Assembly: GCA_001414345.1 (NCBI GenBank)
Contig: LLCB01000072.1
Location: 186,001 to 250,000, forward strand
DNA: 64,000 bases
Direction of reading: 5' to 3'
Source: Hymenoscyphus infarciens
Taxonomy: Eukaryota; Ascomycota; Leotiomycetes; Helotiales; Helotiaceae
The notes beneath the pieces are model-generated. The model was given only the letters and a program-made list of their open reading frames with translations, was not told the origin of the DNA and searched no databases. Below are positions 23,587-36,200 of this stretch, piece by piece; positions within the stretch are counted from its first letter, which is position 1, and each line of letters opens with the position of its first letter. Both the position numbers and the translations under genes were made by a program.

Positions 23587-25949
23587 ATGACCTCGAATCT
23601 TGACTTCTCCTCAGAGGGTCTACTGGATCTCAATTTCGACCAACGAGACTCCCGATACCCGTTCACCTCAAACATGGCGGCCAGGTCAACATGGCCAATG
23701 CCTCTCGATATGGCCTCAGGAGCTACGGATGAGAGGCGAGAAACATCACCAGGCCAGAGTTCACATCAGCAATTTCCTCAGGCAGGGCATCACAATTCTC
23801 CAACTCTCCTGACTGACTGGCCCATGCCTCAGCAACCTCAACAACTCCCACAGTATATTCAAGAGAACTCGTTAGTGGGAACTCAGTTCAACCCATTTGC
23901 GGGTACCTTCCAAACATCACCACTCGAGTATCACCTTCCCTCGACGACAGCAGGCTTCGAGCCAGGACTACAGATGGAGGCGCCATTTAATGGATTGGCA
24001 CAAACGGTGGAACAAGCGGCGATGTGGGCAAACTGGCAGGAGATTGAGCATGCGATGAACTACACTGGTACAAATGATGGATTGCCGAGTTTAGGACGTC
24101 AAAGTCTCGGTAGCAACTCGCCAACAGGAACATATCTAGAAGTTCTTTCTCTCCCAAGCTCAAGTAGTGACAATGGATGGACTACTGTTGATACATTTCC
24201 CAACTTCGAGGCATACCAGCAAGCACAAAATGCCGCGATCTTCAACCCAGGACAAACATTGCATCTGAGAACCCACTCGGACTCGTCACAATCAGACGGT
24301 ACGGGACATACAATGGAGTCCTTCGGAAGCTTCGAGGACATTGCATCTTATCCCCCGTACTCGCCCTACTCGCCCGAATCCGACAACTACGTTGACACAA
24401 CTGGCCACCGAAATTGCTTCCACGGAGAGTCATCACACCAACACAACCATGACAATGTTAGTCCTGCAGCCGTAGCCGCTCCCGTTCCCATCAAGATGTC
24501 TCCTTCGAGTAGAACCACCCCATCTTCAACCTCGTCACCTCCGGCGCGTAGAAACTCCGCCCCACGAAAAAGCCCAGCGGCCAAAGCCACCAAGGCTGTC
24601 ATCCGTCGCACCTCATCAAACGGCAAGAAGGATACAGAAAAGCGTGTTGGTAGACGCCGTGGTCCATTATTACCTGAGCAACGGAAACAGGCAAGCGAGA
24701 TCAGAAAGCTCAGAGCATGTTTGCGTTGTAAATTCCTCAAGAAGACTTGTGATAAGGGAGAGCCTTGTGCTGGTTGCCAGCCATCTCATGCTAGATTATG
24801 GCAGGTTCCTTGTACACGTATCGACATCAAGGATATCAGTTATTTCATGAAGGACTGGCGAGCGGATCACGAACGTCATATCGGTCGTGGTGTTTCTGTC
24901 TACAACATCAAAGGCTTTGCCCAAAAGGAGGAGCTGATATGGATCACCCACGGATATGGATTTGCCATTCCCATCATGGCACGTGAAGTTTACGTCAGTG
25001 ACGACAGCTGCTTCCAAGTCGACTGGGTCGAGACAGCAGATCATGATGAGCCTCTTGAGTTTGATACTCGAACTGAAAGAATGTCAGCTGGCGCTGAAGG
25101 TGTTTCAACTGAGGCATTGTCAGAATACCTGGACAAACATCTCGAGGGTCCGTTTGAAGAGTTTATCGATGAGTACTTTGAGGGAACTCCTTTCATCACA
25201 GAGATCTTGAAGACCGCCCACCGCTACTACACCAAGGAGAAGGTTCCAGTTGTTCGAAAAGCCCTCAAGCTTGTCCTCGCCTACAACCTTACTCTACATG
25301 TCACCATGGTTGAGCAACGTGGAGATGAGCACCCAATGGAGGGATATATCAATGATGAAGACTCCAAATACAACGGAAAGGTCATCGCCCCTGTCATGAT
25401 CAACTTCCAGGTCAAGTGCGCTCTTGCGGATATGTGGCGTGAGCTCCAAAAGGAAATTCTCGAAGAACTGTCATCTTTGTACTCGAGCGTGTACAGTGGT
25501 GACAGACTCAAGAACTGGCCCACCATCTTCATGCTTGCATCAATCCTTCTCGCCGTGTGGGAAGAGATGCAATTTGATTGTCATTACCGTGTTCCCGATA
25601 CCGTGGCAGTCAACAAATTCTGCAACGACATGGAGACCACCCCAGTTGGTGTCATCGTTGGCCTCTTCCATGCCATCTCCCAAAAGCTTCCTTCCTTCAC
25701 CGAATGGGAGACCAGAAGACATGGCCAATTACTCAACAACAATGTGGCTGTCTGTGAAGCCATGACTGAAATGAGAGGACATGTTACGAAGCATGGTGAG
25801 ATATCTCAACACCCAGAACAACTCATGCATTTACTAACCCATCAACAGAGGATTATCTGAAAACCCGCCCCAACGCCAAATTCGACCGAAGAGACTTTGA
25901 CTGCTTATCCAACAAGTTCCTCTCAAAACTCGTCATCCGGGCCAACTAA
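23587..25949 (+). CDS. Zn-cluster (Zn2Cys6-like) transcription regulator, 769 aa
   Basis: Exon 1 23587-25795 and exon 2 25849-25949. The intron has a GTGAGA donor, a TTACTAAC branch and a CAACAG acceptor. Reading through it would replace the proper end (EDYLKTRPNAKF...LVIRAN) with a short tail. The N-terminal ~370 residues are rich in Ser, Pro, Gln and Asn (PQQPQQLPQ, SSSTSSPP), as in activation regions, with a basic stretch before the finger. Residues 378-409 hold six cysteines, CLRCKFLKKTC...C..C...C, with spacing 2-6-5-2-11. The last gap is longer than the usual 6-9, so it is a variant Zn2Cys6. The ~350-residue C-terminal part is globular and unrecognised. I start at MTSNLDFSS because the open frame further up has no ATG. 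Predicted nuclear; targets unknown. Confidence 0.85.
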
Positions 25950-28004
25950 AACAGCTCTTTTCCTCCTCTGCATATATCGTTTCATATATACCCAATGTGC
26001 ATATTCGTCTACAATTTCGCAGCGATGCTGCCACTGGAGGATCTCGCCGAACTCAAACCTGAGCCAACGAGATCTAACCTTTTAATTATTTCCTTTGTAC
26101 AGCAGAATAACTTCTCATTTGTTTGAAAAACTACATCCATGGGATTAAGGGAAAGCCAACAGCGAGGGCAACATCATATTTTTTTGCATATTTTTTTGAT
26201 GATGGGAAGAAGAAGGATGTTAATTTTTCTCTTTTCTTTTTCTTCCTTTTTTTACGATTGATTGGGCATAGCGATACCTTTAACGGCCACCACCCCTTTT
26301 ATGATTGTTTTTTGTTTTTTGTCAGGACAGGAACTTTCCTCTTGTATGAGTGATCGACTTATGATGATCATGGATTTAAGGATTTAACGTACGTTAACGC
26401 TTTTATGTTTTGAATTTTTTTTGATGGATATTTTTCTCTCTTTTTTTTCGAGAGCAAGCAGAGCGGAGAAGTGAAGGAATTGAAATTCAACTTTTTTTGG
26501 GCGTTGGAAAACCCAAACCCCTTATTCGAGGCACAGACAAGGGCCTGCATGTCTGCGGCAGAGAAGGATATTTACCTCTTCTTTTCTCTCTTTATTATCT
26601 TCGGAACTTTTGTATACCAGATATACAAGGGGAATTTTTAAAAAAAAGACAATTACTTTATCTAGATAAAAATGTTAAAACTGACGGATTTACTCCCAAA
26701 CCTTTTGTGTGTTATTGTGATTAATTGATTATGCCCGGTGTATGATAAATGGCGTGATTTGTTCAATGTGAGTTTCCATCAAGTGATCATAAAGCGTAGC
26801 AACATTATTCATCAAATGATCAAAATCTTGGATCGACTACCACCCACCCCTTTTTGCGCCCCTGGGAAATCAGGAACGTTGTCTGAGTCGGTTTTGTTTG
26901 TCAATAATGCGCTCAAAGGGGTCTTGATGCGAGTTAGTTTCATGATTATGGGGGCGCATGCAATGATCAAAAGTCGGTCACGGAAATAGAGCGACTACTA
27001 CTCGCCTCGGCTCGTTGTTCTGGATTGAGTTAGCTGATGGAAAGGAAATATGTCACCAGTGAGTTCTTCAAGGCTAGGTACTATCACGAATTCCTACAAA
27101 CCCGGAGCAAAACGCAAAACTCGACCCCCAAAGGAACACTTTCCTTTCCAATAATTGTCCCAGCCTTCTGGAAGAACCAAGTCAGAATAAATTTAATTAT
27201 CCTAGCCCTTTTAGAAATCGAATTGATTTTGCCAGTCTTGCGGAACTATCTACTCCTAGCACCTGGGATACTTCCTCCCAGTGGCGCGAGGCTTCTTTCT
27301 GCGAGACAACTTCATGTCAGGAAATGGAAGAGCTGGATACTTATTCTAAATTCCAAGCGCCAAATTGCTTTATTGGCAAGAAGACATGATTGTGAGATGA
27401 ATTCTTTCTTCAATACCTAAGTCCTCGCGATGAAAAACGGCAGTAAAAACTTCGGGTTCGTACCTACCTACTACCTACCTTTAGCTCTCGTTGTTCCAGC
27501 TTTCTAGGGTATTTGGAAGGAATTATTCAAGTTTGGAACAAACAACTTGAATTGTTCTAAAGCTTTTGGAGTAAGATCTGAACGTTTAGAACAGAATTTC
27601 AATTTCGCTCCTTTCCAGTCGGATGAACTTTGCTGCGAAGGTTTCCAATCACAGAATGACGTCTTCGTCTTCGTCTTCTCGGCCGTTATCGGTTATCCTT
27701 CGGAGTTCCCGCACCGCCTCGATGCATGCGCAGGCGATGAATAATCATTCGATGCGAGGAGATGCGGTTGTGTAATGCGAAAGATTCCAAATGATTATAA
27801 ACTCGATGTGAATAGCGTCATGTTTGATGATTTCTTCTGAGAATTCTGGTGGCTGGTGGTGATGGGTTGGGAAGTGGCCAGTTTGAAGGTGAATGGGAGA
27901 AGGCGGGAACCTGAAGGCGGGGTTTGCAAGCGGCAAGAGGGTCCGGTCCAGTGACTCCACTCCGCCCTTATCGATTGCAGTAGGAAGGAACGATCGAATT
28001 AGGA
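25950..28004. other. Intergenic region, no gene supported
   Basis: Begins with the 3' UTR of the Zn-cluster gene, then T-rich sequence with many homopolymer runs (26150-26660). Short plus-strand frames (26497-27744) lack family features and splice support. A TACC-type microsatellite lies near 27460-27480. Confidence 0.55.
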
Positions 28005-28107
28005 AAGACTAGAAGACTAGAAGACTAGAAGACTAGAAGACTAGAAGACTAGAAGACTAGAAGACTAGAAGACTAGAAGACTAGAAGACTAGAAGACTAG
28101 AAGACTA
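28005..28107. repeat. 10-base minisatellite (AGACTAGAAG), about ten copies
   Basis: Ten near-perfect head-to-tail copies of AGACTAGAAG. There are no spacers, so it is not a CRISPR array. It lies ~400 bases upstream of the polyubiquitin start. Such arrays commonly vary in copy number between strains. Confidence 0.97.
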
Positions 28108-28505
28108 AAACGAAGCATATTTCGAAAATGGTAGATAGCACTTTCCAATTTAAAGTACGGATAGCTAAGCTTGTATTGAGTCATTCGGTGTAGGAGTATC
28201 AAGAGTGAATGATAGTCGCTTGGGAACAGCCTGGTGCAGCCTAGAAGCTTCGCCCCAGCAGTCTAGTCGTGCTTGCCTTATTCACTCACTGCCAGGCCAC
28301 CTGCAGGCTATTAGGCGCTTGGGCCACCCCTACCTCCGCTTCAGGTGCTTAAAAGCCTCCCCTCCTCCTTCTCAAAGTTTCCCCCAACTTCCTCTACAAC
28401 ACACAAACACGCAACCTCTCTCACCATCCACTCTGCACACTCTCTGCATCCTGCACTCCATCTACAACAACATCTCCATCAATCTTCATACACCACATCG
28501 TCAAG
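28108..28505 (+). promoter_or_regulatory. Promoter and 5' leader of the polyubiquitin gene
   Basis: The 130 bases before the ATG are C/T and CA rich (repeated CTCTC, CATC), a pattern common before strongly expressed fungal genes. The ATG is in a good context (GTCAAGATGC). No clear TATA box or heat-shock element was identified. Confidence 0.5.
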
Positions 28506-29567
<1,062 letters not shown>

Positions 29568-30013
29568 GTCTGTACATATTTTTCGGATGGGTTCTTTCTT
29601 TTTCTGCGATGGCGTTGGTGATCTTATGAGATTTGGAGCTCGATACCTGGGCGTAGGCAAACTCCATGGTGCACTGGCATGTGCAAACCAAATAAGTAGC
29701 CAATAGAGTATTTTTTACTCAATATTTACCAAATAATGATTTGTGACTATACTTTCTCGTCCTGCTCCCCCTCGTTTCTAGAGTTCTTTGTCTCATAACT
29801 TCCGTGCTATCGCGGCTTCTGTGCAACCCCGCCATAATGTCTGCAAAATAATACCTATTTGCCACATTCACCTTCACGCACGCTTAAACCTACCATTATC
29901 TTGCCACTTCTCATTGTGAATGAAGCGCTGACAGTTCTACTTCAATTACGCCATAGCTGCCTAGAAATTTCCATGTTCAACCTTACATACCGTCGCATGC
30001 AGCGACTGATAGG
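29568..30013. other. Polyubiquitin 3' UTR and leader of the BRAP2-type gene
   Basis: Two plus-strand genes lie 446 bases apart. This interval must hold the terminator of the first and the promoter of the second. No further gene seen. Confidence 0.55.
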
Positions 30014-32388
30014 ATGCCCTCCTACTACTACCATCTAAAATTCGAGCTATATCCAAATCCCGAACCTACCAAAGCGAAACATCCACCACAAGATCGAGAG
30101 AGCCCCTTCTGGATCCCACCTTCCAACAGCGATATATTTCTCCAGAAAGACTGGCCAAATCATCAACGACCGGCAAGAGCACATTCGCGACAAGAGAGCG
30201 CCGGTGGGAGGAAAATAACGACTGAATCACATCTGCCAAAGCAAGATCTTGCTCCTACTCTAGGATCTGAGATCGGAGGCGGGGTTATTGATTGTGGTCC
30301 TTCGAGAGCTTCGAGTGGGAATAGAGAGGTCGGCGAGAGTGGTACGGGACGAAAGATTGTTACGAGAACTGGGGAGTTCCCTCCGCCTGCGCCGCGATCC
30401 AAGCTTGGGGACTTGGAGACTGCGAGGAAGGATTGGAGGTTTGAAAGGATACGGGTGGAGAGTTTTGATATGGGTACTGCGAGGGGAGGGGAGTTGGGTA
30501 GACCTGGGCATATGAGGGGAGAGAGTAGTGGGAATGTCGCTGTGAGGCAGGGGACCAGTGGGCATAATGGGATCAATGCTGGACTGGCAGCGGGGGGTGT
30601 AGGGAGGGTTACGAAGGCTATGTATGAGGTTCTTGAGGGGAAGAATACGGAGGTTGGATGGGGGATTGTACATTTATATCGGGATGGGGAGGAGACTCCT
30701 GCGCTGGGATTGGGAGATGCTGTACCTGGAGACCATACGCCTGAACGAGATCTTGCTCCTCCTTCTGTTGCTGGACTGCGGATGAAGGATGAGGGGGAGG
30801 GGGAGGTAGAGGATTGCACTACGCTTTGTATTCCTGCTGTGCCTAGTTACCTTACGCCTAGCGATTTCTTGGGATTTGTGGGCGAGAAGACGAGGGAGCA
30901 AGTTAGCCATTTTAGAATGGTTATGACGGAGAGGATGAATCGGTATCTTGTTCTCATGAAGTTCAGAGATAACGGGGAGGCACGAAGATGGCGAGCAGAA
31001 TGGGATGGGAAGGTCTTCAACGGTATGGAGGTGAGAAGCCCCAATCCTCATGTATTTTTATTCTCTTTCCTGACAATTGGGAATAGCCAGAAACTTGTCA
31101 TGTCGTATTCATCAAATCGATTACCTTCCAAGCACCAAATTCCTCTCGATCGAGTACCAGTTTCCCCGAACTCTCTCATGATCCATTTACACCATCTACC
31201 GCAGCTTCTACCTTCTTGAAGCCATTTCCACCACCAACTCCAAATCTCGTCGAGCTACCAACATGTCCCGTTTGTCTAGAAAGAATGGATGACACCACCG
31301 GTCTCCTTACCATCCTCTGCCAACACGTCTTTCACTGCGCCTGTCTTCAAAAATGGAAAGGAAGTGGCTGTCCCGTATGTCGACACACCAACCCTTCACC
31401 AGGCCAAAACAGCCCAAACACATATCCCCAAGATCCGTCCAATCCACCCTTCGGAAGTGGCGAGGCCCAACTTTGCAGTGTATGCGATTGCGCCGATGAC
31501 CTCTGGATCTGTCTCATCTGCGGAAACGTAGGCTGTGGCCGCTACAAAGGCGGACACGCAAAGGAACACTGGAAAGAAGTAGCCCATAATTTCGCGCTGG
31601 AGATTGAGACGCAGCATGTGTGGGATTATGCGGGGGATATGTGGGTGCATCGCCTCATTAGGGATAAAGGGGATGGGAAGGTGGTGGAGTTGCCTTCTTC
31701 TTCTAGACCTGGTGCTGGTGGATTTGGTGGGGGGAGGGAAGATAGACATGGGGATATGGAAATGGTTCCGAGGGAGAAATTGGAGGGGATCGGGATGGAG
31801 TATACGCATCTTCTTACTAGTCAGCTTGAGAGTCAACGGGTTTATTTTGAGGAACTTGTTGGGAAGGCGGTTGCTAAGGCTGCGGCTGCTTCTTCCTCTG
31901 CAGCTACCGCTACTAAGAGGGCGGAGGAAGCACTTTCCCGTCTCCAGATCTTGGAGGTTGAGAACAAGAAATTGAAAGAAGAAACCATCGCCAACCTCGA
32001 AAAAGATCTCTCGCGCGAAAAGAAGAAAGCCGAGAAATCATCTGAAGTAGCGAGGAATTTCGGGAAGAGTCTCATGGAGGAGAAGAAGGTTAGCGAGGGG
32101 CTCATGGAGCGGATTGGACATGTGAATCGCGGGATGGAAGAGCTTAGGGAGGGGATGAGCAAGGTGAGGGCTGAGAATGAGGAGTTGAAGGAGGAAAATC
32201 GGGATTTGCTGTTTAGTATTACGGCGGGCGATAGGTTGAAGGATATGGAGGCTCAGGAAGGGGAGGGTGGGGAAGGGGCAGGCGGAACGTTGGAGAGGGG
32301 TGATATTGAGGGGGGGACGGTTAGTGTGCCTACGCCGCCCCCGCCCCCGGATAAGGGAAGGAAGGGGAAGGGGAGGGGGAAGAGGTAG
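30014..32388 (+). CDS. ETP1: BRAP2/Etp1-type RING and ZnF-UBP ubiquitin ligase, 772 aa
   Basis: Exons 30014-31030 and 31087-32388, one phase-0 intron (GTGAGA...AATAG); without splicing the frame stops at 31219. Domain order is that of BRCA1-associated protein 2 and yeast Etp1. A BRAP2 RNA-recognition-like domain occupies about residues 265-355 (TLCIPAVPSYLTPSDFLGFV; crosses the splice into PETCHVVFIKS). A C3H2C3 RING uses Cys399, Cys402, Cys417, His419, His422, Cys425, Cys434 and Cys437. A UBP-type zinc finger from about 469 to 530 (CSVCDCADDLWICLICGNVG) would bind ubiquitin's C-terminus. A long coiled coil follows (about 580-720) and then a Pro run and basic end. The N-terminal 250 residues are long and low complexity. 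Yeast Etp1 acts in ethanol tolerance; BRAP2 retains NLS proteins in the cytoplasm. Confidence 0.93.
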
Positions 32389-33220
32389 TCTTTGGACGAA
32401 GGGTGTAGAATGGATTTGGGATTGGGTTGGGTGTGTCAAGCTTGTTGGTGTGGTGTATAGCATAGCATAGAGTGGCGTATGGGATTTCTTGATACCAAGA
32501 TGGTAAATGACCATAGCCTTTGCAAAATGAAATCGGTCGGGGTTTTGTTTTTCCAGTGCTATCTCTTCTGAGACCAGAGGATCTTTCTAGTAATAGGTTC
32601 GCTATTTAAAGTAGCTTTAACTATACTCCAACTAATATCTTAAGTAGTATAGAAGTAAATTATAAGATTACTATTATAATTTAAGTTAATCTTTTTTTTG
32701 TATTTATACTAAAGTTAGATATAGTATAATATTTATAACTACAAGAGTCTATATCTAGATAATACTTTTATATTAGGCCTTAGTAACTATAGTAGTATAT
32801 CAATCTATCTTAATTAGAGTTATATAAGATATAAGGTCCTTAATTTAAAATTAAGAAGAGCTTTAATCAAGGAGCTTTAGTAGAAGGAAATTGGGTTATA
32901 TAGAGGTTATAAGCTACATGTTTATTATATAAGAGAAGAAAGAGTCTTAAAGCTAAGACTTAACTTTTAATACGCTTCGCCTCGTGGACGCGCTCTCGAA
33001 GGTAATCTTAAAGTCCTCTTGCAGTGACGCAAGCTCCCACTGACTTTGCAATTTTTGCCAAAAGCTTCGCTTTTGATGGATGAGAGACTAAAAAGGAAGT
33101 GAGGGTGAGGAGTAGGAAAAAGAAGTATCTCTTATTAAGTATCTATGATTCTGACGATGAAGTAAAGACCCACTTTGGGTTACCATCTAAAAAGCAAGGA
33201 AGTAGAATCTACGACAAGTA
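32389..33220. repeat. Short RIP-like AT island (about 32580-32975) between convergent genes
   Basis: Both neighbours end here (plus-strand BRAP2 type, minus-strand AACS). About 400 bases in the middle are AT-rich and nearly free of CA/TG, like the large RIP blocks, with sharp edges. It is too degraded to name, probably a relic of a repeat. The rest is 3' flank. Confidence 0.6.
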
Positions 33221-36200
33221 TCAATTCTTTCCCGCCCATTCTCTGTACCATTCTAGGCAATCGGCGTTGGCGACACTAGCACTGGTTTGAACATTTATTC
33301 CACAAAGGATTTGTTTGACTGCGACCTCGACCCTATTTTCTGGTTAGCAAACCCCAAGCAAGGGACAAGCAAAGAAAGACGGAAAACTCACTTCTTCCCA
33401 TTCCCCGTAACCGGAATCTCAAAACAAACATCGATAACCCCCGGCACATGCCTAGCACTCAACTCCCTCCTAACAACCCCCCTAATCTCCGCCCTCAACC
33501 CCTCATCCAAATTCACACCCTCACACATCTTCAAAAACAACACCACAACCTCATCATCATCACCCTCTCTCCTCCTCCCAATACAAAGTCCCTCGTCGAC
33601 TTTGCCCCCGAAAAATTTAAGAAGCAAATTATAAATCTCCGCACTTCCAAACCTCACACCACTAGGTTTCAGAATCCCATCTGAACGGCCTAACATGTAA
33701 ATTCCTCCAGTTTGGGGGTTGAAACGTACGAAATCGCCGTGGTGCCAGAGACCGGGAAAAGTTGTGAAGTAGGAGGTGCGGTATTTTTCGGGGCCCGAGG
33801 GACCGTAGAAGGTTGTTGGTTGGGAGGGGAAGGGCTTTGTGCAGACTAGGTCGCCGGGTTGGGAGGTGGTGATTATTTCCCCTGAGGGGGTGACTGCTGC
33901 GATGGCCATTCCCAGGCCTTTTTGTTGTATTTCGCCGATGTAGACGGGGGTGAGGGGACAGGGAGCGCCGAAGAGGGAGATTATGTCTGTACCGCCTGTT
34001 ATGGATGCTGTTTGGACTTGTGGTCCAAATGCTGTGGAGATGTACTTGAACTTGGGGTTGGAGTTAGCATTTTTGTTTTTAAACGGAGGGGGGGCTTCGT
34101 AGATTTGTCGAGTGGAATGAATATTGGGACTTTTAACTTACTGTGCTAGGAGCAAGTGGAGAACCAGTTGAGTAAATAGCTCTAAGAGAAGCAAGACTCA
34201 ACCCCTCGTTCTTTGGAAAAACATTCCTCTGTTCCAAGACACTCAGATATTTCGCAGAAGTACCGAATTGCTTGATTTGCAGTTCATCGATCAATTTTGG
34301 CATTGTTAGGGGTCCATGAGGATAGAAGGGACTTCCATCGTAGAGGATTAAAGTTGCCCCACAGGAAAGACCCGAAACGAGCCAGTGCCACATCATCCAT
34401 GTTGTGGTGGTGAAATAGAAGAGCCTGTCTCTTGGGAGAATATCGCCGTGGATGATATGTTCTTTCTTGTGTTGCACCAAGGTTCCACCCGCTGAGTGGA
34501 CGATACACTTTGGCTTGCCTGTAGTTCCCGAACTATGTGATGTCAGCCACGAGTCAAAAAGTGGTATGTGTGAAAACTTACCTATAGAGAATATATACTG
34601 GATGACTAGCGGGAAACCGTTCAAATTTCATTTCCTTGCTGGTAACTCTAACATTTTTATTCTGGTAAGCTATGAGCAACATATCGTATGGCAAACTTCG
34701 CCCCGGAACAGCACGCTTGTCTCCCATAGAATGACTTTTGCAGGTGAGAGGCTTAGTGCATGGTTGTCCATCCTTTAAAACGCCGCATTGTCTCTCGATA
34801 TCTACTGGGCCACTGAAAAGGGGTTCGCTGTTGAAGAATTAATGAATGTTGCTAAGAAAAAAGAGTGATATGCTCACCACTTGAGGAAGTCCTCGTAAAC
34901 AAAAGCTCTACCCGCTGGAGGGTTCAAGGTGTTTATTTGCGAGAGGATTTCGGTTCCTGGAATTGCTTCGAAGACAACAAGTGCTTTCAACTTTGGAAGT
35001 GAGGCTACTATTTCTCGAACTTTAGTAGTTGTCTCGTAAGTTTTGCCATTGTAAAGTGAGGCGTTGTCGGCGAAGAGAATCACGGGCTCGATTTGTTCTA
35101 GTCTATGTGTGGTTAGTTAGCACTGGGAAAAAAAGAAGAAGAAAAGACAGTAAAGAGTTCTTCCAAAGATGAGTAGTTCATTTGGTTGGCTCGATGATTC
35201 GAGCCAGAGCAGAGACATCCAACAAAAGAGGTAAAAGGAAATACTTACCGATCAAGTACTGCTCCCACTCCAGTATCTGGACTGACTGCCGTCCAAATTG
35301 CTCCAACGGCGGTCGCAGCAAGCATTGCAACGATAGCATTTGTATTATGGCCTAAAGCACCATGAGTACCAGACAAAAATTAAAATCCACTCAAGCAATC
35401 CATACCTATGAACCCGGCGACTCGATCGCCTTTCTTTACACCTTGATGCAAGAGTGCGAAATTGCACTCGGCAACCTTTTCCCTCAATTGACTCCAAGTT
35501 ACCTCGGAGCGTGTCGTTTCAGTGGCAGCTATGATGGCAATATCATCATCTTTGATTTCTCCTGCTGGGTGCAGGGGGTAAAGCAAATTTTCGGCAAAGT
35601 TGAGTTTGATGTCTGGGAAGAAATCTGGTCTGGGGTACATTGGAGCATTTTGAGGTAGAATCTGGGTGAGGAATTAGCGAATGATAAGTCATGAAGGTCA
35701 AATGAAACATTAGAGAATCCTCGAACGTGAGACGAAATAGTATTGCGACGGGGTGGTGGTTGCCAATAGCGAGTATCTCAACTGAACCTAGGGAATACGG
35801 GGCAAAGCATTCAACGAAATACAAGTAAGAGCCCTGAGCTTTGCTCTGCGTACAGCCCACTCCCATTGTATCGTGGTTTTCGTGACGACTCACAATATTG
35901 TCCGAGAACGTTTAGAAGAATGGAGAATCAGAGTGTCTCCTTCTTCTAAACCTTCTCAGAAAATACAAGTAATTATCCTGGACTCGTATAATGAAGTAAA
36001 GGAGGTGTACTCGGAGCAAAGCTGTCGTTTCTTACCACAAGCAGAAAATATTGACCCCTCCCAATCACGAGCAGCAAAGCAGTTGCAACAGCAAGACCAG
36101 GGCCAAAAAAGTCCAAGAATTCTCAAATTACCTGATCAAACAAGCTGTCCTTCGCTTTCGTCCTTGGAAATACATGATTCGCATCTCCGTTAGCTACCAA

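Noticed and set aside
28005..28107. Regular repeat resembling a CRISPR array
   Set aside because: Unit is 10 bases with no spacers, in a eukaryotic genome; it is a minisatellite.
30163..30819. Long minus-strand frames opposite the BRAP2-type gene
   Set aside because: Shadows of the Gly/Glu/Arg-rich coding strand (Pro/Ser-rich on the complement).
34452..34778. 108-codon plus-strand frame
   Set aside because: Shadow of AACS exons 5 and 6 on the opposite strand; the real signal there is the SCA7 segment.
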